64,000 bases of DNA from Gammaproteobacteria bacterium. GTDB lineage: Bacteria > Pseudomonadota > Gammaproteobacteria > JASBUN01. Below, piece after piece: positions 26,327-36,118 of this stretch (position 1 is the stretch's first letter; the number at the start of each line of letters is the position of its first letter). The stretch lies in NCBI GenBank assembly GCA_030147845.1, contig JASBUN010000064.1, positions 1 through 64,000 on the forward strand, written 5' to 3'. The position numbers and the translations under genes were made by a program. Under the pieces are notes generated by a model. The model was given only the letters and a program-made list of their open reading frames with translations. It ran no database searches and had not been told where the DNA came from.

Positions 26327-28493
26327 CACTTGTCCGGGGTAGTGTGAAGATGAAGGCGGTGCCCGCGTCGCTGGTTTCGCTGACTGAAAGTTGGCCACCG
26401 TGCGCTTCGATGATCGAGCGGCTGATGGACAATCCCATGCCCATGCCGTCTTTTTTGGTACTAAAGAATGTTCCGAAAAGCGCTTCCTCGTCTTGTATGT
26501 CCAATCCCGGCCCGGTGTCGTGCACGCAGACCGAAGCGGCGCCGCTGGACGTGCGCGCGGTGCGTATGGTGACTTGTCTGCGCGCGCTGTCGGCGTTGTG
26601 GATGGCTTCGATTGCATTGCGCACCAGATTGAGCACAACTTGCTCGATCTGTATGTGATCCGCGAGCACCATCAGCGCTCGTGGCTGAAGTTCGAGGTGC
26701 AGCTTAACGCGCCGATGCCGTGCCTCTAGATTGGCGAGACTGGCGGCTTCACGCACGATTTCGTTCAGATCGGCCAGTGTACGGTTCGACTCGTTCTTGC
26801 TCATGAAATTACGCAGACGCCGGATGATCTCGCCGGAACGTTCACCTTGCTCAGCGATACGCGTCAATAGCACCATCAGATCTTCCGGCGTCACGTTTCC
26901 GGAGCGCAAACGACGTGTACATCCGCGCGCATAGTTGACGATGGCCGCGAGCGGTTGATTGAGTTCGTGCGCGAGCGCCGATGCCATTTCACCCATCGTG
27001 CTGACGCGGGCGACATGTGCGAACTCGGCTTCATGTTGCCGAGCGCGTTGTTCGGCGAGGGTGCGGTCGGTAATGTCCTTGCCGGTTGAGACGAAATAGC
27101 GGACCTCTCCGCGCGAGTCCAATACCGGCGTGATGGTCTTTTCTTCATAATACAGAGCGCCGTCTTGACGACGGTTGATGAATACGGCGCTGAAAACTTC
27201 GCCGCGCACCAATGTATGCCAAAGGCGGGCGTAGAACTCGCTGTCGTGGACGCCGGATTTGAGCAGATTTGGCGTCGCGCCGACGACCAGCTGGCGCTCA
27301 TAACCGGTGACGCGCTCAAAGGCTGGGTTGACGTATTCGATGACGCCATTGGGGCTGGTGATCATGACCAGATCGGCGGTTTGTTCCACCGCGCTGGATA
27401 GCTTTTGCATCTCCGCGCTGGCACGCCGGCGTTCGTCGAGCGCGCGTTGAAGGGAAGCGGACGACGCTTTTAGTCGACGATTGAGGCGCGCGACATAAAC
27501 CGTGATGGCCAGCAAAAAAAGCACGATTACAAGCGCCATCGCCGCCCATTGCCAATTAGCGCGGACGAGCTGGTCGAGCGTGGGTGTCTCGGCCGTGGGG
27601 TCGATGCGCAACTCGCGCACCAAACGCTGTACGGAGCCATAGTCCAGCGGTATGGCCCAGCCGGCGTAGTTACCTCTCTGTGCCGCAGGATCGTTTTGCG
27701 CCATGGTTAGAAGCGCCACAGCGATCTTGCGCGTCAACTCGTCGGAGGTGTTCCCGGTCTTGGATAATGGCCAGTCCGGATATAGCGGGGTGGAATGGCG
27801 TATCGGGTAGCCGGGCGTGGTGCGCGGGTTGAGGACACGGAAGCGCGTGATATCAATTTTTGCCTGTGCAGCCATGCTTTCGAGGACGCCGGAAGGCACC
27901 GTGCCGGCGTCGATCTCGCCGTTGCCGACGGCGTAGACGATGTCATCCTCAGGATAGCCGTTGAACATCAGGCGCGACAAATTGCGAAACGGATCGACGC
28001 CATGGCGCAGCAGTGTCAGCCACGCCAGTTGGAAGCCGCCGAAAGACTCACCGCTGACCGCCATCAGTGATTTGCCTTTTAGGTCGCGTAAGTGCTGGAT
28101 GTCACGGCGATCGGCGCGCACGAAAATCACTGCACCGCATTTTGCATAAATTTGGCCACCGGCGCGGTTGCGCAACGTCACTATTCGACTGATACCATAA
28201 CGTCTGCGTAAGACGATGTAATTGCTCGGATCGGTGAGCACGAAATCAAGTTTTCCGGCGTTTACCGCCTGTTGTAGACCGTCCGCGGACAGCGCCCGAA
28301 CGACAAATCGGTAGCCACTGATTTTCTGTGCAAGGTAGTCGGCGGTGGGCTGCCAGCGGGCCAAGGTACGTTGGGACCCGTGCACGGCAAGCACGCCGAT
28401 TACCACCTCGGTGTTGGCCGCCGCGCTCGATATCAGCACGGCCAGCGTGATTGCGGCGACGAGACGGCGCCTGCGCACACTCGCAGTATTCAC
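26301..28493 (-). CDS. TtrS-like sensor histidine kinase with PhnD-type periplasmic domain and PAS
   Basis: A 730-residue membrane kinase. The order is: signal/anchor (about 1-26); a PhnD/phosphonate-binding-like periplasmic domain (about 28-290, with FVLTDPSNYIVLRRRYG and VSGESFGGFQLAW); a transmembrane helix (about 315-338); a coiled linker; a PAS domain (about 360-480); a dimerisation helix with the phospho-His in ALAHELNQPLAAI; and an ATPase domain with LNLVRNAIEAI, HDTGPGLD and GMGMGLSIS. TtrS of Salmonella (tetrathionate sensing) has a PhnD-like sensor fused to a kinase; the added PAS makes this closer to a TtrS-FixL hybrid. The ligand is unknown. Confidence 0.9.
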   Translation of the reverse strand: MNTASVRRRRLVAAITLAVLISSAAANTEVVIGVLAVHGSQRTLARWQPTADYLAQKISGYRFVVRALSADGLQQAVNAGKLDFVLTDPSNYIVLRRRYGISRIVTLRNRAGGQIYAKCGAVIFVRADRRDIQHLRDLKGKSLMAVSGESFGGFQLAWLTLLRHGVDPFRNLSRLMFNGYPEDDIVYAVGNGEIDAGTVPSGVLESMAAQAKIDITRFRVLNPRTTPGYPIRHSTPLYPDWPLSKTGNTSDELTRKIAVALLTMAQNDPAAQRGNYAGWAIPLDYGSVQRLVRELRIDPTAETPTLDQLVRANWQWAAMALVIVLFLLAITVYVARLNRRLKASSASLQRALDERRRASAEMQKLSSAVEQTADLVMITSPNGVIEYVNPAFERVTGYERQLVVGATPNLLKSGVHDSEFYARLWHTLVRGEVFSAVFINRRQDGALYYEEKTITPVLDSRGEVRYFVSTGKDITDRTLAEQRARQHEAEFAHVARVSTMGEMASALAHELNQPLAAIVNYARGCTRRLRSGNVTPEDLMVLLTRIAEQGERSGEIIRRLRNFMSKNESNRTLADLNEIVREAASLANLEARHRRVKLHLELQPRALMVLADHIQIEQVVLNLVRNAIEAIHNADSARRQVTIRTARTSSGAASVCVHDTGPGLDIQDEEALFGTFFSTKKDGMGMGLSISRSIIEAHGGQLSVSETSDAGTAFIFTLPRTSDDKPNDNG

Positions 28494-28511
28494 GATCGCA
28501 ACAACATGTAA

Positions 28512-29135
28512 CTATTTCCGTAGCCACTTCCCATGGCTGTCCTGGTACCACCAACCGCTGGGGGCGTTGGCAATCCAGCGCTTAGCCCACACTTGGCGCA
28601 TGCGCGCTTCCCATTCCGGGTGGCCGTTGGCCTTGGCGATTTCCGGATATAAGGCGTTACGATCGCGGTTATCGGCTGCCACCAACTGGCGCAAGCGATT
28701 GCGCTGCGCCAATGCCACCGCGCCGAGATCGCGTACTGCCACCAAGCCGTCGGCGGTCAGACCGATCGCGCCGCTGGCAAAGAACGGGCGCATCTCGGCG
28801 TTACGTTGCGCCATGGAACGTTTGATGGTTTCGATCGTCGGCGTGTTGATGTCGATGTTTTCCGCTGCCCGAGCCGGGCTGACGAAAAAATCAAGCGTCG
28901 CAGCAAACAGATGATCGGTGTCGGCAGCGCCGGAATTTGGTTGCGAGCCTTGATTGCGTGGCTCGGTTTTCGGCGCTTGCGGTGCCGCGGTGCCGCCGGG
29001 TTGTTTACCGTATACGTCCTGTATGAAACGATCCGCCGCCTTTTCAGCCGCGGCGGCGGGAAAATAGACATTGATGGTGACGCAGGCGACCAGTAGCGGC
29101 ATGGCTAGGGCGGACAGGGTACGGATCGGTTTCAT
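28512..29135 (-). CDS. YdbL-type lipoprotein (DUF1318)
   Basis: A 207-residue lipoprotein: the lipobox LLVAC places the acylated Cys near residue 18. Right after it is VTINVYFPAAAAEKAAD, then a low-complexity linker (about 45-75). The DUF1318/YdbL domain covers about 115-207, ending in the family-typical WYQDSHGKWLRK. In Escherichia coli YdbL helps the YdbH-YnbE intermembrane bridge assemble. Here it is longer than E. coli YdbL and lies directly downstream of the ydbH homologue (75 bp). No separate ynbE is present; the lipidated VTINVYFP strand may stand in for it. Confidence 0.82.
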   Translation of the reverse strand: MKPIRTLSALAMPLLVACVTINVYFPAAAAEKAADRFIQDVYGKQPGGTAAPQAPKTEPRNQGSQPNSGAADTDHLFAATLDFFVSPARAAENIDINTPTIETIKRSMAQRNAEMRPFFASGAIGLTADGLVAVRDLGAVALAQRNRLRQLVAADNRDRNALYPEIAKANGHPEWEARMRQVWAKRWIANAPSGWWYQDSHGKWLRK

Positions 29136-29210
29136 GGGCGGCTTCCTGGTGTCGACGGATTACTCTGTAATTCTGTAAGTGTATAGCGCCGGAGCGCATT
29201 GCTCCACACG

Positions 29211-31283
29211 TTAGCGTATTACCGCGTCGCCGCGGGTTACGGCTTTAAGGCGTTCGAGCAAAGTATTCCAGTCTACGTTGCGAGCGTAGCCAATAACGTT
29301 GATGCGCGGTAGCCCGCCTGCCTCGACAATGTAATAACCGTTGGGCGCCGGCGCGACCCCCCCCATGTGACACACGCCATTTTCTAGACGGCAGGTGATA
29401 CCCAGGCGGGTATAGGAGAACTCATCAAAAATGCGCAGAAAGCTGCGCGAGAGCGCGCCGCCCATGCCGCCGCCAAGACTAGTCAGATTGTTGACGGCGC
29501 GTTGACTGATGCGGTGACGAGAGGTGTCGTTAGTCGGCGTCGCCAAGCGCGCGTCGAACGCGACCGGCTGCCAGTCGAGCAGATGTAAGCCGTTGATGAC
29601 GCCATTCAGCCGACCTTCGATGGTGCCGAATGAAAAGGTGCGCGTCAGTGCATCCAGGTCGAGCTGCCGGAGTCGGATGTCGGCCCGCAGTGAAGGTGCT
29701 ACCTGGAACAGGCGTTGCAACTGCAGGTGGCGGATGGTGATGTCGCCCTCGAAGGCGCGTACCAGTAGCACGCCGCCGACGCGCAGTGTGCCGCCGCGGT
29801 AACTTACATCGGGGATGACGCCGGACAGTTTGCCGGCCAAGGCCGGCCAGCCCATTGCTTGGCTGAATAGGCGCATCGATACCGGCGTCAGCAGTCCGTC
29901 AAACAGTACGTCCATGTCGGCGCGGCCGATGCGGCTGATGTGCAGGCGCGCGATTTGCAGGCTGCCGTCGAGCACGCCCAAGTCGGCCGGCTGCAATAAA
30001 TCGATACGGCGCTGGTGCAATTGCAGTCGCAATGCGGCCGGCCCAAGCGTCAGTTTGTAGATGTGTCCACCGCGCCAGCGCAGCGTCGAGTTGGGTGCCG
30101 GCGCACCGGAGCTGGAGTTCCAATGGAGTTGGCCGTCGGCGTCGCGGATGCCGAAACGCCCCTTGCGGTCGTCGATTCCGACCTTGCTTAATCTCAGGTT
30201 GGCAGTCGCGGCGCCCGACGACTGATAGTCGAATTGGCCACCGATGTCGCCGCTGGCGATGAGGTCGCCAAAGCGCGTGTCCAGTAGCAGCGGTTTGAGG
30301 TAGGTCGCATACACGCGATCCAGCGCGGCGTGGCGCAGGTCCACGTGCGCGGACACTAAGCGCGTTGGCTGCCCCCATTGCAGTCGTAGGCGGGCGCGCA
30401 TATCCAGGCTATCGGCTTGTTTAGCATCGAGCTGCGCCAACTCGAGCAAGTGCGAGCCAGGCGACCATCGGCCGCTCCAATTCACTGCCAGCGGTTGACT
30501 CGGCAGTTGCCAACAAGTCGGTACGCATACGATACCGTTTTCGGCTTCGGCGTTACCGTCAATTTTCCATGTATCGGTCTCGATTCGCAGCCTGACTCGG
30601 GCGCTGAAATCGAGGTTTTGGCCGGCGTTGGCGCCATCGCTGGAACTGAAGCCGAGCTTGGTGGCGCGCAGGTCGGCATCGACTTTATCGATTTCCGCTC
30701 CACGCCCGCTCGCCGCAAGACGCGCTGCGAGTCGACCGCTATAGCGGTAGCCGGCCGGCAGCGTAGCCGCGGCCGCCAGCAGTTTGGGTACCTGGGATGC
30801 CGTCAACGCGCGCGCGTCGGCCTGAATCCGCCAGCGCCCGGCCTGTAGTTCGGCATTGATGTCGATCGTCCCGCCGGCCACGGCGACATTGCCGGCCTGT
30901 AGACGCAGATGCCGCGTGCGCAGGTCGTACCGGAACGACAGCTGCACCGGTGCCTGCTCCAGCGTCGGTAGCTGCGCGCTGGCGTGGTCACACTCAATGT
31001 CTGTATCGCGCAGGCGTAGCTGCGGACAGCGAATGCTGACGTCAGTTAGTTTTCCTACTGGTGCGGGCAGCGTGATCGCAGCGGCGGAAAGTTGCGCCTG
31101 GGTGGCGCCCTGGCGGGTAAGGCGAACCGACAAGCGCATACCGTGCACGCTCCAGCCAGCGCCGTGGGCATCGCCCAAATTGAGCTGCATGGCACTCAGT
31201 GCCATCGCCGGCCGCGCTGCAAACAGTAGAAATAAACTGGTTGCGACGACCAAAATAGCGCGCAGGCGAGTCACGGTTAGCAC
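29211..31283 (-). CDS. YdbH-family AsmA-like envelope lipid-transport protein
   Basis: A 690-residue, mostly beta-stranded protein with an N-terminal signal/anchor (about residues 8-28). The C-terminal third matches the YdbH/dicarboxylate-transport (PF11739-like) domain, including FGTIEGRLNGVINGLHLLDW and RHRISQRAVNNLTSLGGG. In E. coli YdbH is one of three redundant AsmA-like proteins that bridge the periplasm for phospholipid transport to the outer membrane. It is shorter than E. coli YdbH. It is followed by the ydbL homologue, and is divergent from dsrC. Confidence 0.85.
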   Translation of the reverse strand: MLTVTRLRAILVVATSLFLLFAARPAMALSAMQLNLGDAHGAGWSVHGMRLSVRLTRQGATQAQLSAAAITLPAPVGKLTDVSIRCPQLRLRDTDIECDHASAQLPTLEQAPVQLSFRYDLRTRHLRLQAGNVAVAGGTIDINAELQAGRWRIQADARALTASQVPKLLAAAATLPAGYRYSGRLAARLAASGRGAEIDKVDADLRATKLGFSSSDGANAGQNLDFSARVRLRIETDTWKIDGNAEAENGIVCVPTCWQLPSQPLAVNWSGRWSPGSHLLELAQLDAKQADSLDMRARLRLQWGQPTRLVSAHVDLRHAALDRVYATYLKPLLLDTRFGDLIASGDIGGQFDYQSSGAATANLRLSKVGIDDRKGRFGIRDADGQLHWNSSSGAPAPNSTLRWRGGHIYKLTLGPAALRLQLHQRRIDLLQPADLGVLDGSLQIARLHISRIGRADMDVLFDGLLTPVSMRLFSQAMGWPALAGKLSGVIPDVSYRGGTLRVGGVLLVRAFEGDITIRHLQLQRLFQVAPSLRADIRLRQLDLDALTRTFSFGTIEGRLNGVINGLHLLDWQPVAFDARLATPTNDTSRHRISQRAVNNLTSLGGGMGGALSRSFLRIFDEFSYTRLGITCRLENGVCHMGGVAPAPNGYYIVEAGGLPRINVIGYARNVDWNTLLERLKAVTRGDAVIR

Positions 31284-31454
31284 AGCGTATTGCTACTCCT
31301 GTCATGGTTGGCCGTCGTCGGAATATGGCCGGATTTCGCGATTAGCGCCAACGCCGAGCGGCAACGTGAGATAATTGTTCCGCGGCGGTCATTTCCGATC
31401 GCCCGGTCGGGCCGATGCCCGGCCGGTACTTCTGGCACTCTAGGGTGATGAGCG

Positions 31455-31745
31455 ATGAATCTCAATGTTGATAGCGAAGGTTTTTTGGTGAGTCGAGATG
31501 ATTGGACCGAGGAGGCGGCACGACAACTGGCTGCGCAGGACGAGATGCAGGTTTCTGATGAGATAATGCAATACATTTGCGCGGCGCGAAAAATGTACGA
31601 CGAGGACGGTGTCGTGCCGCCGATACGAAAATTTGCCAAGGCTATGAAAGTCGATACTAAGCACCTGTACGACGTTTTTCACAAGGGCCCAATGAAGCTC
31701 ATCTGTAAATGGGGCGGATTGCCCAAGCCAACCGGCTGCGTGTGA
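31455..31745 (+). CDS. dsrC: DsrC-type sulfur carrier with both redox cysteines
   Basis: A 96-residue TusE/DsrC family protein. The C-terminal arm has both conserved cysteines, Cys84 and Cys95, separated by ten residues (CKWGGLPKPTGCV). TusE proteins acting only in tRNA thiolation keep just the last Cys; the two-Cys form is typical of DsrC, the trisulfide-forming partner of sulfite reductase or of other sulfur-oxidation systems. No dsrAB or tusBCD genes are in the window, so the partner is unknown. It starts 171 bp from the divergent ydbH gene. Confidence 0.85.
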   Translation: MNLNVDSEGFLVSRDDWTEEAARQLAAQDEMQVSDEIMQYICAARKMYDEDGVVPPIRKFAKAMKVDTKHLYDVFHKGPMKLICKWGGLPKPTGCV

Positions 31746-31884
31746 ATCGGCTGTATTGCGGGTAGACACTTTCGGCGCGCAAGGCGCCACTGCGGATGCG
31801 CGGCGTGGGCGCGGCCGATGCCGGCGCATGGTGCGCTGCCGCTATCAAGCTTACTGATGTTGTTGCTAAGGGAACTGATTGACT

Positions 31885-32775
31885 ATGGGTAAACACGCCA
31901 AGCATGACAAGGCCAAAGACAAAAAATCAAAAAAAGCCAGTAAGGGCAAGCGTGCTAAAGCGAAGGCTGCCGTCGCGGCTGATCGTCATGCGTTGTACCA
32001 GATGGCGGTACAGGATCCAGAGACCGAAATCGAGTTGATGACCGAGAAGTTCACTGAGTTGCGTGGTCGCGCGCCGCGCTCACTACGGGAGGATTTCTGC
32101 GGCACCGCGTTGCTGTCCGTGGCGTGGGCAGCGAGCGCATCGGAGCGCAGCGCAGTCGGTGTCGACTTGTGCGCCGATACCCTGGCTTGGGGCCGGCGCC
32201 ATAACGTCGATATGGCTAGTGCCGATGTGCGCCGGCGCACCACGCTGGTTGAAGGCAATGTGCTGGACGTCGCGGTGCCACCGGTCGATCTCACTTGTGC
32301 TTTTAATTTCAGTTACAACATATTCAAGACGCGCGCTGAATTGCTACGTTATTTCCAAGCCGCGCGTCGCGGGGTAAAAGACGATGGTGCGCTGGTGGTG
32401 GACGTCTACGGTGGCAGTGGCGCTATAGACGCGCTGGAAGAAGAACGCGACATCGACGACGAGAAGATTTCATTCGTGTGGGAGCAGGAAAAATTCAACC
32501 CAGTGACGCATGAGGCCCAATGCCATATCCACTTTGCTTTCGCCGACGGCTCGCGCCTCGAGCGCGCCTTTAGCTACGACTGGCGCCTGTGGACGTTACC
32601 TGAGCTGCGTGAGCTGATGCTCGAAGCCGGCTTCCGCTCGGTGCACGTGTATTGGGAGGAATTCGAAGATTCCGATGACGATGATGAATACCTCGAGGGT
32701 ACCGGTCGCTATAGCGAAGTGACGGAAGTGGAGAATCAGGAATCCTGGATTGCCTACCTGTTCGCGCTGGCGTAA
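31885..32775 (+). CDS. class I SAM-dependent methyltransferase with lysine-rich N-terminal tail
   Basis: A 296-residue protein. The first 30 or so residues are almost only Lys, Ala, Ser and Gly (MGKHAKHDKAKDKKSKKASK and on). A Rossmann methyltransferase domain follows: LREDFCGTALLSVAWAAS is the SAM-binding motif I region, then GVDLCADTLAWG, NFSYNIFKTR and an acidic stretch FEDSDDDDEY near residues 258-267. The substrate is unknown. The ATG at 31885 is chosen; a TTG at 31879 has better spacing to AAGGGA and cannot be excluded. The tail suggests nucleic-acid or ribosome binding, by inference. Confidence 0.78.
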   Translation: MGKHAKHDKAKDKKSKKASKGKRAKAKAAVAADRHALYQMAVQDPETEIELMTEKFTELRGRAPRSLREDFCGTALLSVAWAASASERSAVGVDLCADTLAWGRRHNVDMASADVRRRTTLVEGNVLDVAVPPVDLTCAFNFSYNIFKTRAELLRYFQAARRGVKDDGALVVDVYGGSGAIDALEEERDIDDEKISFVWEQEKFNPVTHEAQCHIHFAFADGSRLERAFSYDWRLWTLPELRELMLEAGFRSVHVYWEEFEDSDDDDEYLEGTGRYSEVTEVENQESWIAYLFALA

Positions 32776-32820
32776 GTGTGAGCGGCGTGGCGCCGCCCGG
32801 GGATTGTTCAACAATCCGCT

Positions 32821-33243
<423 letters not shown>

Positions 33244-33389
33244 TGTAATGCTACCGTTGGTTGTGAATCACGCGGCGTTGGGAGACGGTTCAAAACGCTC
33301 ATTCAACGACGGGTAAATTGCGTTTTCTCACCGTTTTTCGCCTTGTCCGGCGCCCACTGGCGACTTTTTCAACCACCTGCCGGATGATG

Positions 33390-33713
33390 TCAGCCCTGCA
33401 CGATTTCGATATTGCTCAAATCACCGTCGGTGACGATACGCACGGCGCTGGTGGTTGGGATTCGGGTAACGATATAGCCGGCCAGCAGCGCCAGTAACTT
33501 GCGGTTCTCGGTGTCAATCGCAGTCAACATTTTCCAGGCCGCAATCTGAGCCCGTTGCGTGGTGTCGGGGTGTTCGACGTACTGTGGACCCATACGCCAA
33601 CCTTTGTCCATGTCACGGTCCATTAGGTCGAAAAATTCATTCCCTTGCGTGAGCACCTCGGCCGGGATTTCGACCTTCACCAGCGTTTCTTCCACATACA
33701 CGTCCAAAATCAT
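33390..33713 (-). CDS. conserved-looking hypothetical protein
   Basis: A 107-residue soluble acidic protein that I do not recognise. Its sequence starts MILDVYVEETLVKVEIPAEVL and contains a WRMGPQYVEHPD segment and a C-terminal strand-rich part (TSAVRIVTDGD). The ATG at 33713 is preferred over 33761 because the upstream extension looks non-coding. No signal peptide, membrane segment or cysteine cluster is seen. Its start is divergent from the Hpt gene. Confidence 0.6.
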   Translation of the reverse strand: MILDVYVEETLVKVEIPAEVLTQGNEFFDLMDRDMDKGWRMGPQYVEHPDTTQRAQIAAWKMLTAIDTENRKLLALLAGYIVTRIPTTSAVRIVTDGDLSNIEIVQG

Positions 33714-33867
33714 GCTTTGCCCCCACGTTCGGCTGAGTACGCAGTGTAACAGAGTCGCCATCTGGCAGGTCCGCGTAGAGCTTTGCCAGCCGCCGCCCGA
33801 ACGCGCTATGCTGATTGCGTGTTTACGTCGACGGGTAACTTTGTGCTGGCGTCAAAACGGAGGCTCC

Positions 33868-34218
33868 ATGGGAACTACGGACGGTGATAATCCTGATCTG
33901 GCCGCGCGCGTCGCCACGATACGCTCGAATTTCGTTGCCGGTCTGCCGGGCCGCATCGAGCAGCTCGAGCGTTCTTGGCGCGCCGTACGCGAGCACGCGG
34001 ACGCCGAGGCGTGCCGATCGCTGATGCAAACGGCGCATACGCTGGCCGGTTCGGGTACGACTTTCGGTTTCGCCGAAATCAGCGCGCTGGCGCAAGTGAT
34101 CAACGGTGTGGTTCGCGGCGTATTGGAACATAATGAGCCGCTCACCAGCGACCGTGTGGCGGAAATCGAAGCGGCGCTGGCGGGTTTGCGCCGGCAGGTT
34201 GATGCACTCAGCGTGTGA
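33868..34218 (+). CDS. stand-alone Hpt (histidine phosphotransfer) protein
   Basis: A 116-residue helical protein with the Hpt motif TAHTLAGSGTTFGF, in which the His is the expected phosphoacceptor. Stand-alone Hpt proteins relay phosphate between hybrid kinases and response regulators in the cytoplasm. The ATG at 33868 has GGAGG four to five bases upstream. No hybrid kinase is adjacent; the TtrS-like kinase at 26-28 kb lacks a receiver, so the partner is elsewhere. It converges with moaC, 6 bp between stops. Confidence 0.85.
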   Translation: MGTTDGDNPDLAARVATIRSNFVAGLPGRIEQLERSWRAVREHADAEACRSLMQTAHTLAGSGTTFGFAEISALAQVINGVVRGVLEHNEPLTSDRVAEIEAALAGLRRQVDALSV

Positions 34219-34224
34219 CAAACG

Positions 34225-34704
34225 TCAGTCGCGGGTCCAATCGCCCGATTTTCCGCCGGCCTTGTGGGTCAGCTGTACGGCGGTGATACGCATGCCGCGG
34301 TCGACGGCTTTGCACATATCGTAGATGGTCAGCAGTGTTACCTGCGTGGCCATGAGCGCTTCCATTTCGACGCCGGTTTGGCCTCGGGTTTCGACGCTAA
34401 CCGTACAGTGCACCGCGTTGTTGGTTAGTTGCGGTTCGAGCTCGATCTGCACGCGCGTCAAGGGTAACGGATGGCATAGCGGAATCAGATCGGCGGTTTT
34501 TTTGGCAGCCATGATGCCGGCGATACGGGCAACGCCCAGGACGTCACCTTTTTTAAAAGAGCCTTCGATAATACGTTGCAAGGTGTCGGGCTGCATCTCG
34601 ATAAGGCCCTCGGCGACGGCGCTACGGTGCGTGACCGCTTTGCCGCCGACGTCGACCATATGCGCCTCGCCGGCGCTGTTGAAATGGGTCAGTTCGGCCA
34701 TCAT
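34225..34704 (-). CDS. moaC: cyclic pyranopterin monophosphate synthase
   Basis: Second enzyme of molybdenum cofactor synthesis, making cyclic pyranopterin monophosphate. The 159 residues match the family: [18 protein letters not shown] near the N-terminus, [42 protein letters not shown], and the C-terminal KAGGKSGDW. It is divergent from moaD-moaE, with 116 bp between starts. No moaA was found in the window. Confidence 0.97.
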   Translation of the reverse strand: MMAELTHFNSAGEAHMVDVGGKAVTHRSAVAEGLIEMQPDTLQRIIEGSFKKGDVLGVARIAGIMAAKKTADLIPLCHPLPLTRVQIELEPQLTNNAVHCTVSVETRGQTGVEMEALMATQVTLLTIYDMCKAVDRGMRITAVQLTHKAGGKSGDWTRD

Positions 34705-34820
34705 CGGCTTCCGTGTGAAAAATCGGGGGCGAAATGCGGTTCGGGTCCGCGCTACAATTATAGGGTGTGACGAATGCGTATGGCTAGAATAGCAGCCAAG
34801 CGTGATGATCGGGAGACGGT

Positions 34821-35054
34821 ATGAGTATACAGGTTCGGTACTTCGCGGCGTTACGCGAGCGCATGGGCCGCGAACACGATCAAGTGGATGTCTTTCCGGA
34901 GGCTACCGTGGCGGCAGTGTGGGCGCGTGCGGCCGGCGATACGCCGCTTCCGACCAATACCCTATGCGCCGTTAACATGGAATACGCCGAACCGTCGGCC
35001 AGCGTGCGCGACGGTGATGAGGTCGCGTTTTTCCCGCCGGTCACAGGAGGCTAA
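34821..35054 (+). CDS. moaD: molybdopterin synthase small subunit
   Basis: A 77-residue ubiquitin-fold sulfur carrier ending in the required Gly-Gly (FFPPVTGG). Its thiocarboxylated C-terminus supplies sulfur to cyclic pyranopterin on MoaE. The stop is followed after two bases by the moaE start, so the two are coupled. Confidence 0.95.
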   Translation: MSIQVRYFAALRERMGREHDQVDVFPEATVAAVWARAAGDTPLPTNTLCAVNMEYAEPSASVRDGDEVAFFPPVTGG

Positions 35055-35056
35055 AA

Positions 35057-35494
35057 TTGACGATAGTGATTAGGCCGCAAGCCTTTGACCCGTGGCAGGA
35101 GTTGCAGGACTATCAGCGTGCCAGCAAATTGGGCGCGAGCTTCGGTGCGACTGCCGTATTTGTCGGCAGCATGCGCGACTTCAATGAAGGCGAGACGGTC
35201 CAGGCCATGCGTTTGGAACACTATCAGGGCATGACCGAGCGCCATCTGGAAAAGATATGTCAGCAGGCGCAATCGCGTTGGGACATGCTCGATTGTTTGA
35301 TCGTACACCGCGTCGGCGAATTGCGACCGAGCGACCCGATCGTATTGGTGGCGGTGTGGTCGGCCCATCGCGCCGCGGCGTTCGACGCCAGCCGTTTTCT
35401 GATGGAAGAGCTGAAATCAAGCGCGCCGTTCTGGAAGAAAGAACAGCTTGCAGCCGGAGGCGGCCGCTGGGTGGAGAAAAATTCCCCCGGTTGA
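35057..35494 (+). CDS. moaE: molybdopterin synthase catalytic subunit
   Basis: Large subunit of molybdopterin synthase, 145 residues. Recognisable segments are GATAVFVGSMRDFNEGETVQ, LEHYQGMTERHLEKI, VHRVGEL and the catalytic-Lys region FWKKEQLA. The start is TTG at 35057, set by AGGAGG six bases upstream and by the absence of a nearer ATG. It directly follows moaD and converges with the phosphoesterase gene. Confidence 0.95.
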   Translation: MTIVIRPQAFDPWQELQDYQRASKLGASFGATAVFVGSMRDFNEGETVQAMRLEHYQGMTERHLEKICQQAQSRWDMLDCLIVHRVGELRPSDPIVLVAVWSAHRAAAFDASRFLMEELKSSAPFWKKEQLAAGGGRWVEKNSPG

Positions 35495-35505
35495 CCGTCG
35501 TCGGG

Positions 35506-36051
35506 TCAGTTACGAGTGATGGTGAAAGTGCTGGGAGCTTGCGCGCCGACCTCGATCACCTCGAATTTCATGCTGCCCAGGTCCGCCATCACATAGGTGG
35601 CGGGTGCGCCTACGCCTCCGACTGTACCCGGATTGACCAAGATCGTTTGGCTGGCGCGCATGTTGTCGATATGTTCGATATACGTGACGTGATCATGACC
35701 ACAGCACACCAGATCCCACTCGCCGGTAACCGCCATGGCGCGCGCATAGTGCGGATAGTGGACCATAAAAATACGCCGATTGTGGAGTTTGATCGCGGCA
35801 TCTTGGCCGTGATAGTGCAGTTGGTTATCCGGGCGTTGCGCCATGCGCATGAGCGCATACATGTCGCCGGCATTGTTGCCGTGAATGACATGTATGGGCA
35901 AATCGAACGGTAGCGCCACATTCAAAGTGCTGGGCGCAGCGACGTCGCCGCAATGCAGCACGGCTTCGGCGCCACGCGCCTTGGCGTCCGCCACCGCGGT
36001 ACGTAGTAAGTCGCGGTTATCGTGGCTATCGGACAGTATGCATATTTTCAT
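35506..36051 (-). CDS. YfcE/MJ0936-type metallophosphoesterase
   Basis: A 181-residue calcineurin-like phosphoesterase. Metal-binding motifs are DSHDN near residue 8, CGD in VLHCGDV, HGNNAGD, HYPHY and GHDH. The size and order fit the small YfcE/MJ0936 phosphodiesterase group. The physiological substrate is unknown. It lies 67 bp after ppa in the same direction. Confidence 0.88.
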   Translation of the reverse strand: MKICILSDSHDNRDLLRTAVADAKARGAEAVLHCGDVAAPSTLNVALPFDLPIHVIHGNNAGDMYALMRMAQRPDNQLHYHGQDAAIKLHNRRIFMVHYPHYARAMAVTGEWDLVCCGHDHVTYIEHIDNMRASQTILVNPGTVGGVGAPATYVMADLGSMKFEVIEVGAQAPSTFTITRN

Positions 36052-36118
36052 AGGTAACGACTGCTTGTGGCGGAGTTAGGTATGCTCGCCGGCCGGCTAA
36101 GTATCGACACTCGGCGAC

